Below the pieces are notes generated by a model. It had not been told where the DNA came from and did not search any database. It was given only the letters and a program-made list of their open reading frames with translations. From Heterotrichella gracilis (taxonomy: Eukaryota > Sar > Xanthophyceae > Tribonematales > Xanthonemataceae), in assembly GCA_032358255.1 (NCBI GenBank), contig JAULBX010005998.1:62001-126000 (forward strand): a stretch of DNA of 64,000 nt. The letters are read 5' to 3'. Numbering within the stretch: the first letter of the stretch is position 1; each line of letters starts with the position of its first letter. Positions 50,721-62,936 of this stretch are shown piece by piece. A program made the position numbers and the translations under genes.

Positions 50721-51016
50721 TTAGGATAAATTACAGAAACTCAATTAATAAATAAATACTCAGATAATTACTTGCAATTATTAATAAAGATAAAAAAAAT
50801 GATCAGTCATACCCTCTCCAGTTTGGCCCATTCCTGGCAAGCAATACGGAACGAAGTTTGGCAAATCACCAGAATCACACCATTATGAATAATAAGGGTT
50901 AAAAAATATGTGACATGTTTTAAACGCAGCCAATTTTGTTGAAGCATGACGTTCCACTGGCAATTCTAAGCAAAGGGGTTGTACTGTGCAAAACTGTTTT
51001 TTCCATAGCTCGCTTG

Positions 51017-54000
51017 CTATGCACTTGGCTCAGTGACGCATAAATTGACGCTGGAGATCTTTGGCCAAGAGGATTGGCACGCAGCCAGGGTCCCACTTAA
51101 AGTGAGCACCCGAACTGCATCGGCAGTCAGGTCAGCGACCTGGCCTTTGCATTTGGCCAGTGAAAATGTCTTGAGCGTCATGTTTGTCCCGAAAAAGTCT
51201 CTGAGCTCCATCACCAGCTGCAATGAGAGAGGCACAGCACGTTTAGTAAAGTGTGTCAAGTTAGGGTTGGGGAAACAACGCACGACAACAATGCATGGCG
51301 GCGTGCATATGCGTTGGCAACACAATTGGCAGCGAGGCTCCTGAGGCTGGCAAGTCCTCCCTGCATATGTTTGCAATGACTGTCGCAACGCACCTTGTTG
51401 TCTTCACTGCCCGGCAGGTCGCGGCACACGCAGCGGCGTACGCCTTTCAAGCCATACCCAGCATAGATGCGGTTGGCGAAGGGCGGCTGGCCGGGGAGGG
51501 CCAGGGGGGCTGCTTTGAAAGCTTTGCAGGAGGCGGAGTTTTTGGCAACCCCAGCGGGGTAGACAGTCAGCGATGGGGCCTCCACTTCAATACTCCCACC
51601 CTGTCCATATGGCCGCTGCGGAAGGGGTGGTGATTGCACGATTCAAGAGGGGATGACGGTGGTGGGCAAGGGGTTTGATGTGAACATGTTTCTGTACACA
51701 TGGCTGGGTGGATTTACCACAAAACACAAACACATTTAGGCCGTGGCATACGTGGAAGTGACAATGCACCTGCATACACTAAAACAGGCCATGTGATGCA
51801 ACATGCCAGGCCCTAGTGCTCCACACATGGCATAAACATGCACAACCGACCTGTATTTGATACGTCTGTACGACAATCATGTGCCACTAGATTCTTATGA
51901 CTGTATGATTCAGATGAGAATCCGCGGCCATACAAGTACCAGGCATGCATGAGTACCATATAGATTCCTGTACGCCAAATTCACTTTATAGACTTGAGGA
52001 AGATGACAGGAAATGGACACTTATATCCATGCTACTGTTACCTCCAACCTCAAATGCTCTTGTGCACATGGGCAGACTCCAAAGTCACCACTCACCAGAA
52101 GGTAGCATCGATACAAGGGAGAGCAGAGTCCCTCCGGAGGAAAGAGTCCGTAGCGAGTTTTTAAACAGTCCAGCGCAACTGGGGCCTGCGGCACAGGGTA
52201 CATATTAGGGTCAAGGACTGGGGTCATTTGAGTCCCCCGGGGGTACTGATACCACACCACCCATACCCCACAAAACAAACAGACCCACAATATAATACAT
52301 ACGCTCACTGTCCCTGAACAAGCAGTAAGAGTTGCACATTGCATGGCAGCAGCCTTACCAGATCAAACATATCTCCGACGTACGAGGCTTCGGTGCCCTG
52401 CCCAGGACAGCTATCGCATCCTGAGCAGCAGCCGGGAAAATCCTCGCACGAGCTGCAGGCAGAGGCAGAAATTGCTACTGATTTGGATGACGATAATCAT
52501 CCTTACAATAAACAGCAAATCTCATGTTTTAGTTAGTATAAAAACCTCTTACAAAAAAAGAGAGGTATACTAATATACTATTAGCAATAGCTTATTAGTA
52601 CACCCCATGGCATACGCAATATTCACCACCAATGCCACGGGTGTCATGGGTGACAAGGGCCGTTTTTGGTTCAGTTGGGACGTTCAGTGGACCAGTCTGA
52701 GATTAAACTACCGAATCAGCAAAGCACACTGCACATACGCTTGGCCTAGTAATTTGTGGTGGATATGAGTGGCTGATCATGCATCACCGGGGGCGCCATT
52801 GCGCAACCCCCAATGCCGCATATATCGTACCACAAATGACCTGCTGTGGATGGCAACCGACCAAACGTAGACCATGGGAGACCTTAAAAACCCTAAACCC
52901 TAAGCCATGGGAGACCTTGAAACCCAACACATAGACAATGGAGACAAGCTGGCCAGTCCTGGTTGGCACCGAGATGGACCTTGGAGGCCAAGTACCACCA
53001 TGATGTATCCTGACAAACCCTGACAACCAGGCGACCCACGTAAAGGGCTACACACAACCATTGTGGAGACTGAAGCAAAACACATGCTTAGACCCATTGC
53101 ATTGCAAATCCACCCGGTCCCATGGTTTTTTGAAAGAGAATGCGCGTTGGTGTGCCTGTTGTGCATGCATGCCGCTTACCCACAGTTGCCTATTTCGACA
53201 TACAACGACGGTAGTCCCCAAGAGGAGGGTATTCCATTCAGCCCATCCTTGCAGCTGTGGCACCTGTTCAGCCTGCAAATGCAAATGAGGTGGAACGGTT
53301 CAGCTGAACAATGTGAAGTCACAGAGGGAATTGGCAAGCCCCTTAAACTGTAGAAAAGGAACTGCTTTTACCCACAACAGGGATGTTGAAGGAGGTGCAC
53401 GGTTGGGGTTTAGGGTAGATATGGAGCGCGGGAAGGTTTGCCACCACAAGGGCTTCAGCGCAGCTGCTCATAGGGTTATTGATACTACACTTTAGGGTTT
53501 GTGTTGCATCATACATACTGCCTGGTCAACCCAGCTTTGGTTTAAACGGTTTGTCTCAGAGGCCAGAGGTTCAAATTACGATGGGGGCAACTGATTGCCT
53601 TTTCCCCCATGAACCTGTGTCAGATGAAATAGGCAGCACTGAAGTGCAGTGAGCAGCACAGCTGGCTGGTCACCGCCTGCCACACTGGAAACAGTGCCAG
53701 ACAAGCCGTGGCTCTTAGAATGAGGTGAGGCATACCCATGCATGCTATCCTGGCTACAAAGCTGGAGCGCCTATACTCACTAACATAGACCTGCAGGTGC
53801 AGTGGCCAAATGTTCAAGGGCAAGGTCATCCTGATGGGCACTCCTTTAAAGGGTCACTAGGGTTACGCTAGTAGGGTAACTAGGATCAACCAGCTAGGGT
53901 GTGCTGCATTTCGCCGATCACGGGGTGGAATTTAGAGATCTGCGCGGGCAGAGTGTCAGGTGGAATTGCCCGTGGACCAGGTCAATGTTGCTAGCAGTGC

Positions 54001-56475
54001 ATCCCGACGGGCAGGCCTAGCATCGGGGATAAGGTTTGGGGTTCAAGGTATTGTGCATGTGTCACATTTTTGCATCCCTGGGGGCTGGCGTAGCATCAGG
54101 GATTAGGGGTTGGTGTTCAAGGTGTCACGCACGCGTCACATTTCTTGCATCCCTGGGGGCAAGCCCAGCAAAAGGGGGTGCACTGCTCCAGCCCCAAGCC
54201 ATACTTGACGATGTACTTGCGGTCAAAAGGGATTGAAGCCCCACCCTCTCCCACGTAGATGACACCATCTTCGGGCAGGGCCTTAATAGGGCGATAGCAA
54301 GACCAGCGCTCCTGCGCAAAGAAAACCAAAGGAAAACATGGAAACACTAGCATTTTAAAACCATCTACATTTTTTCCATTCTCTCTTTGAATATACATGA
54401 TACACAAATCATTGCAGCTGCAGTCACCAGACAAGGCTATCTTATGATCACATAATCATACGCATGTATCTGGTGTGACGCACACGCATTTCCAGGCGCA
54501 GCTATACATAAAACAGGGTCGATGGTAACATGTATATGATGATTGTTTAAGTTTCCATTGCCTGCGAGGGAATGCCCAAAGGGGATACTTCCTTCCATGG
54601 CACGTATAATGCTGGCAGAGATGGTCGCAGGCTTATCACTTGATTAGTTCAAAATAGCTTAGATTAGAATACGTTAGCGTCCAAGGAGGAGACCTTGAAC
54701 ACCAACCCCTAATCCCTGCGTGAACCAAGATGTAACTCTAAGATGTAACTCAACCAAGATGTAACTCAACCAAGATGTAACTCTAAGATGTAACTCAGGG
54801 TTGCAAGATTTTTGGTATTGAAAGAAGTATGCACGTTGGTTCACGCAGCACGACACTAGGTCAGGGGTTAAAGGTTGGGGATAGGTGCGCACCACTTGGT
54901 TCTTGCGGCATGTCAATGGGTTCTTGTACTTGGCGTACAGCGTCACACCTACGTGAAGATCTCGCTATTACTCGAATATGAGAATCCTAGACGAAATCGC
55001 ATGGGATGCTTGCAAAGGTGAGCACCCACAATGCGGCAAAACAAGCTCTAGGCGCCACACAGTGCAACAAGTGCAGAGAGTATACTCCCCAAATCCTAAA
55101 CATTAGATCCTAATCAACAACCGGCGCGCAAGGGTGATGCAGCAGGTGATGTAGCAAATGCAGAGTATATTTAGCCCTAAACCTTAACCTTAAAACCCTA
55201 GTGCGGAACAGGTGCTCAGAGAGGTGCAATGATGCAGTGCATGCTTTGCGCACCTTTCTTGGCCACGATGCGTGTGACGGGCTTTGAGCCAATTATTTTC
55301 TTGGTTACCAGAGCTCCAAAGTTTATGATGTTGACAAACTCCTTGGCGTTGTACAACCTCCCAGTGCGTGACTTGGGATCAAAGGTGAAGTGGGTACACT
55401 TGGTTATAGATGCACACAAGGCAGATACCTACAGACATAACATAGAAAAGGGAGTGAAGCCTTGCTTACAAGTGCTCTGCAAAAGGATCACGAGACAAAC
55501 TTGTGTGATATGAACAGCCTCAATGAACACTTAATAAAACCCTAAAAACTGGCAACACAAAGATACAGATAGGCGGGTCTGCAAAGCCGTGGCTTTGGAG
55601 CCCCCCTGCACCTAATTTTGCCGTCCCACAGATACAGCTTGGAAATATGTGGGTAGAGTAGGGTGTAAGGGCCCAGTAAGGATACTTGTGCCTGGCCACT
55701 ACTTAATTACAAGAAAGCGCACTTTGTTCAGCATCTGTAGGATCTCTAGATCCTGAATCCTAACCATTTACGCGAGGCGCACCTTGTTCAACGAGGCAGT
55801 CAGCTTGCAGGCTGGCGCTGTCTTGCCGCATCCACCCTTGATGACGCACGTGGAGCTGCACGTGGGGTAGTCGATGGTTGTATTGGCAAAGGACAAGAAG
55901 CAGTAGCCTCCAGTGCAGGGCGTTCCTTTGAACTGGGCAGAGGCCTCCACATCTGCAATACCCAAAAAACGTGACTAGGCACATCAACAGCACTGATGGG
56001 TGGGACTGCTATGTTTGCTTGGTCCCCACGTACGCAAATATACATGTGTTGAAAGTGGCTGGTAGAGTTTGCCTTGGCATATTGTGGGCAGGGCAAATAG
56101 GGTAGGCGTGTCTGATGACGCAATGCTACTGTCAGTTGTGACCCTTCTAGGGTATCAGTTTTCAGCCTATGCTACCTGCTGGCAGCCTGCTAGACCCACA
56201 GGAGTGCAACGCTGAACTAAGTTGGACACAGAGCTAGGCGCGCAAAGACGTGCAAACACAAGTGCATGTTCTGGGATGTGTTGCATCTGGGTCAGTTGTA
56301 CACTACTTAGCTGACCCGTCTGGGTAAACGGTTGGGTGCGCAAGCGCGTGCGTGACAACTTACACCCCTCCTCGTTGTCGTCGGTAACGCTCCAGCACCA
56401 CGCTCTGTGCGGAATGATTAGCACAGCAATCCAGATGGCCCAAGTGCGCACTCCTATCCTGGCGCTTGAAGCCAT
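51017..56475 (-). CDS. Cysteine-rich secreted protein, copy B (complete)
   Basis: Ten exons: 56364-56475, 55783-55952, 55254-55428, 54893-54948, 54133-54311, 53180-53272, 52359-52452, 52096-52185, 51394-51615 and 51017-51217, giving 463 residues. Residues about 8-26 (GVRTWAIWIAVLIIPHRAWC) are a signal peptide; no later membrane segment is seen, so secretion is expected. About 33 cysteines are spread over all exons (for example PTCSSTCVIKGGCG, EQCTPFCWACPQGCKKC, CCSGCDSC, RRCVCRDLPG). Exon 3 (KCTHFTFDPKSRTGRLYNAK) is faintly PAN/apple-like. I do not recognise the whole family. Pherophorins were considered but their conserved domain pattern is missing. It is an inverted paralogue of copy A at the left end of the window, with identical exon order. 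It is divergent from the proline-rich membrane gene across 0.9 kb. Confidence 0.86.
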
Positions 56476-57383
56476 GTCTGGTTCCCGGTGCCTGTCGTTA
56501 GCTAGCTGAAGAGCGGGGCCGCGCGGGGCTCGGTTCCCTGAGAGTGCAGCGCATAGGCAGGGGTCCAGATTGGGCCAGTGGCAGCTGCAAAAGAGTGCAC
56601 AGCCTGGCACGGGTTATCACGGTGTCGTAACCCTTGGGTGCAACTCCATGCATGCATGCATATGCATGCACACAGCCACCTGCAGAACCACGGGTCGGAT
56701 AGATTGCGCAATGCAGAACAATCACCTGGTTGAACAACTCGTAATCGTGCAATCAAGCGGAACAACAGTCGAGCAGACGGCTAGACAAAGCTCTCGTGTC
56801 GGACCTGAGGGCCAAGGGAGATATATATAGGCTGTTCATCCCCGTGACACAGGAAATTCCGGTACGTTATTCAGTTATTTTTCGGCAACCCTCGCTTTCT
56901 TTTTGTGTCCATGTCAAGGACATGGTAGGGACTGAACACCGGAGCAAAGGGCAGCAATACCCTTCCCAACGCAGCCCTTTGTTCAGCAAGCAACCCTGTT
57001 GACAGTTGCAACTGCCTCCTGTAAACTCGGCGAATACGCGCTATACCCCAACAGACCCACCTCTGCAAGTAAGGGGGTTGACAGCTGGAAGTGGGCGTCC
57101 CGTATGGGTGCCTAGAAGGCTCACCACGCCTGCTTACGCAATAGATCTTACCTCTTGGTTGCTTCCAGCCGTTTTGGCTGCGAGCCGACAGTAATATTGG
57201 ACGGGTACCTGCCCAACTGTAACCAGGGCCCCGACCACACAGCCCGTCGTTGGCAACTACTTGGAGGCATAGGGCGCGTCTGGCGCTGAGTCAGCTCAAA
57301 ACCGACAACCCTATTGGGTAGGAGGGACGGTTGGAGCCATGCCTCGTCTCTGACGATCTTGCCGAGATAGTCCCCGAGCAGCC
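56476..57383. other. Shared upstream region of copy B and the proline-rich membrane gene
   Basis: These 0.9 kb lie between divergent starts and should hold both promoters. It contains the right copy of the dispersed repeat (56743-56820) and an alternating TGCATGCA run near 56648-56672. No further gene is seen. Confidence 0.6.
56743..56820 (+). repeat. Dispersed repeat, right copy flanking copy B
   Basis: Direct repeat partner of 50637-50720; the identical 21-base core is at 56762-56782. It ends in an AT-repeat stretch. Confidence 0.7.
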
Positions 57384-60300
57384 ATGCACAGCCGAGCTGC
57401 AGCGGCCCTGGTGCTGATCTGCCTATGGTGAGTGAGCCAGACCGTGGGGAAACTGTCGGTTTGGGCCTTTGGTATTGGATACGAGGACTGCCGGACGTTC
57501 TGGGTTGCTGTGGTGACAAAATGCAGTCGAGCCATGCCAGTATCCAGCGGGGAAGACACGGTTTCTCTACAGCTGCCCAAGGAGGAAACTAGTCACAAGT
57601 AGTGCACACATTGCAGTTGCAAACCACAGAGAGCTGCAATCCTTGAGGTTTCGCTCGGCGCGGGGGACGATCTTGGGTTTCCTCAGCTGTTGCTGGGTGC
57701 AACCAGGGCGGGTGGCCTATCATGAGTCAAGAGCCCAGTGCCAGCCACCTAGACTCTTGTTGCTGGGAGTTTTTTCACAGGCAGTACAAGGGTAGTGTGC
57801 ACAAGTAGGGTGCCCTGGTCTGTTTTCTCGTGGTTTTGGGTGCTGGTTGTTGCATCTTGTCCAGTACAGGCCATAGCAGGCTTACCAATAGTCGCTTTTG
57901 CCCACTCATTGAAGTCTTTTGGCTCTGCGTGGGGCCACATAGGTATTGCGGGGTATAGCTAGAAGAAGTATTTCAGGTTCACAGGTGACACTCTTGGCCC
58001 CAGCTCGCCCACACCTGATTCCCATGCACAGGCTACCCACTGGTATGTGCCTTTTAATGCCTGCATGAACTGCCCGGTTCTGTGGCACCTATGCCTGACA
58101 GCACAAGTAGCAAGCCAGCCCCCGATGCCCTCCGCTGCCCTGCCTCCCCTTTCCTAACTCACATTCACCCCCTGGTGCCACAGGTGCAGCAGCGCAGCGG
58201 CTGGAGTGGGCGCCCAATCACTAGGAGATGGCAGCTCACCCACGGTCAATAGGCCCATACTCAACCAGAGCCCTGATCAAATCTCGGGGCAGACCCCGGT
58301 GCCCACCCCAGTGCCAATCCCAGTGCCGACCCCAGTGCCAACCCCAGTGCCAACCCCGGTGCAGTCTCCAGTGCCAGCCTCTGATGCTGGAGGCTCATTG
58401 TCGCCACCACCCCCGCCACCTCCCCCTCCGCCTCCAGTGGCCCCACCACCGCCGCCACCTCCAGGTACTGATGCACATTCAGTGCTCGGTGGAGTACCCT
58501 GCAAAGGGTTTTGTGAAGAGCGTTGCTGCGTATGCAGTTGCCACACGGTGCAGCCAGATTAGGGGCAGGCATATGGGCAGAGACTTTGGCATGCATTCTT
58601 TTGCGCTGGTTTGTAGCACCTGGGTTTGGGTAGCTGGGGAGCGATTGGTGCCAACGCACCCGTTGCACAAAGTGCGCCCACATCGTGCCAACAAGGTTGG
58701 AGCCCCGCAAGTGGTCCTGCATTACTACCCTTGTTGGGTGATAGCACATTTACAGCTTGTAGGGCGCTTAATGCAAGCAGGATAGTGCAGGCTGCACTAC
58801 CCAATGGGTTTCATTGAAAGATGGGGCTTTCAGTCCATCCAAGCAATGGACCGTAATGCTAATTCACTACTGTAGTGCGAAGAGAAGGAGACAGTCAAGT
58901 GCACGCAGTCCTATGCAAGAAGCCACATCGCCACCGATGGAGCACCTTGGCTGTTTTACACAGCCTACTGACCCCCCGACCCTCCCCCCTTGTAGTGCAA
59001 CCGCCCCCTGGCCCACCACCGCCACCCAATGTGCCCCCACCCCCACCCCCGCCCCCGTTCTTCGATTCGCCGCCCCCACCCATCCCGCCGCCGCCGCCGC
59101 CCAACAGCCCCCCCCCTCCTGGCTCCACCTACGCCCTCCCCCCTGGTATGCTGCCGGCAGAGCTCAAGCAGCCGCCTGGCGCCGACACCCCGCCACTCAG
59201 CTGGTGGCTGGAGCAAGGGGGACAAGGAACAGGTGGGTGTCAAAAAGAAAGTCTTAAGCACGTTAGAAGGAAAGGTTGGGAGTGCACAAAGGCGGAGGGG
59301 GCGCGCCTGGCTGGCACTAGAGCACCAACCCCCCCTTATGCTATGTACCTCACTTGTACGTGGTACACATTTTAGATCACGGACAACCGGTTGGGCCCAG
59401 GGGTAGCAGGCAGGGTTGCACACGCAGCGCCAAGCAGTTGATGCCAAGGGCAGGCTGGGCATGTGCGGCGCCGCATTGGCATGGGGTGAAAAGCGGTTGA
59501 AGGGGTACCATGGGCAGGCTCCGTGGTAGCTGAGGGTGATGTGGGGTTTGAGAGGATGTGTCCTCATATGTTGCAGCAGGGGACATGGCTGCACAGGAGT
59601 TGCTGGGTTACCACTCCTGTTACTGTTGCTTGGGTTATTGAACAGTATATTGAGGCTCATTGGTGTTGAGGCAACGGCTGTGCAAGGCACAGTGCACAGT
59701 GTGGGCCGGTGCTATCGAAGGGAGTGGTTTAGGCAAGCAGGCAGGGAGGGTTGATGGGGCGGTGGTGGCCACAATGTGGGTTGTCGGCGTTGGTGGTGCC
59801 CCAGTGATGCATCCACAGTCTACTTGTGTCGCAGTATTTTGCCCAGCAAGCGGGGATTGTGACGTTGGTTATAAGCCTGAGCAGTGCGTTTGTGTAAAAG
59901 CAGCCAGCGTTACGACAAGGATATTCACCCCTCAACTTGACCATCCCAACCCTCCCTGTGCGCAGAGTTTGACCTAGGTAGCTTCCTGCTCTCGCCCACA
60001 TTGCCACCTCCTGCGGTGCTGAAGTCGCCACCTCAGCTGGCCCCAAGACCCGTTCTCAAGCCCACCACCCCCACGCCCGTCCCCAAACCGGTCCCAAAGC
60101 CATTGCCCAAACCCACCACCGCCTCACCGCCCGCCAAAGCAGCACCAGCACCAGCCATAGCACCCTCCAAGGTGCCCCCAGCCAGCAAACCCACCATAGC
60201 GCCAGTCGCAGCCCCAATCCCTGCGCCAGTGGTGAAGCCAGTCCCCAAGCCAGCGTCCCCTCCTAAAGCGGTCTTGGTCAAGTCCCCGCCCAAGAAACTG

Positions 60301-61957
60301 ATCCCCCCCACCAAGCCAGCCGCCGCGCCCAAGCCTGCCACAGCGCCTTCGCCGAAACCCTTGCCAAAACCCTCGCCCAAGCCTGTGGTCATTCCCCCCA
60401 AGAAGTCCCCAGTAGCGGCTGCTGTACCCATCGCAGCCCCCACCCCCACCCCTACCCAGCAGCCAGCACCAGTACCTGCTCCTCAGGCGGCTGTGCCCGC
60501 ACCTGCGGCAGCCATGCCAGCACCAGCACCAGCATCATCCAGTGGGGTGGTGGTGCCGGCGCCGGCGCCAGGGGTGGCTGTAGGTGTGGCCAGCGGCGCC
60601 TCCACGCCGCCTCAGGCATTGGCGGCCACGCCTGTACCCGCGTCTAGCAGCGGGACCAACGTCACCGCCATTGCAGCAGGTGGGGGGATTGAACTGCTGT
60701 GGTGGGCACATGCGCGGCACCACTTTACATATTCTTTGTATTCTCTATCTGTAATTTCAACGCTTTATGTACTTCCACTGTACCCTCAAGAACCAACCAT
60801 TTTTCGCACTTCTTCAATTATACTGATTTTTGACCCCCTCTCTCTTGGCAGGCATCATCGGTGCTGTGGGCGGCTTCTTCCTCATCCTGCTGGCACTGTT
60901 TGTGTTCCGGCGGCGCGGCACCCGCCGCACCACCGCCTCCAAGGCGCCCCCCTCTGACCTGGAGGACTCTGGCAAGCTGCATGACGACAAGCGCGACACC
61001 CCCTTCTCGGACTGGGACCCGCGCCCCGAGGAATGCGGGCCCATGATCAACCTAGCCACGCTGCCCTCGCGCGCATCCAAGGTGTGTGGCTGCGGCGGGC
61101 TGGATGGGATAGGGGTGAGTGGCCCGCATTTGGGGGGACGAGGTGCAGTGTGGGCGTGTATTTGTACATTTTCTCCCATGGCTATGTGGCTGCATGCATG
61201 GAGGGCCATAAACTGGCGTGCATTGGGAGGTGATGCTGCTCCATGCTGTGACTGCAAGCAATTAATGCAACACGCCGCAGCATCCATGACACGAGTCGCA
61301 GCATCTCTGAATTTCCATCCACCCCGGCGCTGATCCCCAATCCCCGCGACCACGCAGGCCGTCCACCCCGGCGATGACCCAGCCACCCTCAACGGCCCCA
61401 ACCCGCGCCCAGGCGACATCGTCCAGTGGGGCAACGGCGTGTACGACTCGGAGGACGTGGTGTACAAGTCGCCCTTCGTCATGTCGGCAGACCTGGACTT
61501 GGATGAGGAGCAGCCGGGCGAGCATGTGGTCAACGCGCGGCTGCAGCACGTGGAGCAAGGGGTGGCGCGGGGGCCCGACCGCGCCGGCATGGGGCTGTCG
61601 TCGGTGACGGCGCTGCTGGACATGCTGCCCGAGGCGAGCAATGAGAGCTCGCCGACGCGGCTGCGCGCGCAGCGCGCCGCGCTCGACAACGACTACTTTG
61701 AGTTTGTGCCGGTGGGCGTGGAGCCCAGCAGCTCGGAGCCGCTGCTGCGCAGCCACAGCCGGATCGCGGAGGAGGGCGTGGCGGGGTTGGTGCCGATGGC
61801 GCGCATCGCGTCCCAGGACATGGATGTGGCGCAGCACGGGGCCGACGAAGAGGGGGACATGCAGCGGCCTGTGTCGCGCAACCGCAGCCTGCAGCGACTG
61901 GCGGAGGCGGCGCAGCGGGAGCAGAACACGCGGAACCCTACGGTGTGGTTTCCATGA
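57384..61957 (+). CDS. Proline-rich single-pass membrane protein, wall-receptor-like without kinase
   Basis: Six exons: 57384-57427, 58184-58464, 58996-59232, 59966-60679, 60852-61081 and 61358-61957, giving 701 residues. A signal peptide (AAAALVLICLWCSSAAAG, split by intron 1) is followed by an ectodomain to about residue 425 made of PVPTPVP repeats, Pro runs and a Pro/Ala/Lys-rich segment (VPKPVPKPLPKP), typical of hydroxyproline-rich algal wall proteins. Residues about 426-444 (GIIGAVGGFFLILLALFVF) are a transmembrane helix followed by RRRGTRR, so the orientation is type I. The 250-residue cytoplasmic tail holds VQWGNGVYDSEDVVYKSPF and acidic and Ser-rich stretches but no domain I know. 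The layout resembles plant proline-rich receptor kinases without the kinase. A role in wall anchoring or sensing is inferred. Confidence 0.88.
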
Positions 61958-62936
61958 CCGCGCACCTCAGGGCAGCAAAACCCTTAAGCCTATCATATTA
62001 TGGGACTACGTCAACCTGCAATGGCAGAAGGTTGGCCATTGCGCGCAGGATGTCAAATGAATGTATCACACGCCTCCTGCCTGATGGACGGGGGGTGGCA
62101 ACTCCAGCAGGTCCCTGGCCCTGCTTTGTATGAACATTGATTACCACTAATGTGTCCACCAAAATGCTTTTGATTTCTCTGGGCTCACTTTTATCAGCAG
62201 TATCCCGGCATCATTGGTATGCTACCACTCAAACATTTTCTGGTGGCTGGACGTTGACGTGCTTGAAGCTGGCATCATGCATGGAGCAATATGGCCACAG
62301 TTTTCCTTGCACCGCACATGTGCAACAAGCAAATACGATAGAATCTGTGGGGCAACATATTATTAATCCCTTTTGGCGCTTGCTCAGCCTGGCAGTCAAG
62401 ACTGCACCCAGTCTGGTCGACTTGGCAATGCTTGCCCTTGCTTTGAGCTAAGTTAGCTTAGTAGCAGCTCCTCTTGCCATGCGGCTGCATGTATCTCAGA
62501 TATCCCGTTTGGGAGCTGTAAACATTTAAATAGAAAATAATTATAATATGTAATACATTGTACATTTTTCAAACAGGCATCATTGATCACCCCTGGAGGG
62601 CCTGAATTATTCACAAAGATTATGGATGTCATAATGAATGCCACAGGCTGGTCAATGGCATGACATGCCATGCCAAGAGCCAATTGGGTCAGGCCATGCG
62701 GCATGGTCCATTAAGGTGGTTGCAAAACTTAAAATGCCTAGAATTTCAAAAGAATAATCCGCGTAGATTGCAAAGTTTTGCAGCACAAATGCGGTGGCAA
62801 TCCGACCTGCTACTTGGGTTCAACTTGTCAGGCTTGCAGAAGCTGTTGTCAATGAACCCCTTCGATGGTGGGTTGGAGCCATCTTGGGGCAGGAGTGCAC
62901 CCGTGGTCTGGCCCAACCACCGGCTGCTGGTTGCGC
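61958..62936. other. Spacer between convergent genes
   Basis: It holds the 3' untranslated regions of the proline-rich membrane gene and the PHD-finger gene. No coding or repeat structure of note is seen. Confidence 0.7.

Larger units (their letters stand above)
49171..51016. other. Intergenic region upstream of kinase 4
   Basis: It holds the presumed promoter of kinase 4 and the 3' untranslated region of copy B. Two repeats are listed separately (49183 and 50637). Short open frames on both strands have no recognisable content. Confidence 0.6.

Noticed and set aside
53540-53580. Box-B-like GGTTCAAATTACG in an intron of copy B
   Set aside because: No matching box A at the right distance and no cloverleaf could be drawn.
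51017-56475. Pherophorin identity for the cysteine-rich proteins
   Set aside because: They are secreted and Cys-rich, but there is no proline rod and the conserved pherophorin domain pattern was not found.
60814-61689. Minus-strand open frame of about 291 codons
   Set aside because: It is antisense to the transmembrane and tail exons of the proline-rich membrane gene, caused by GC-rich codons with few stops on the other strand.
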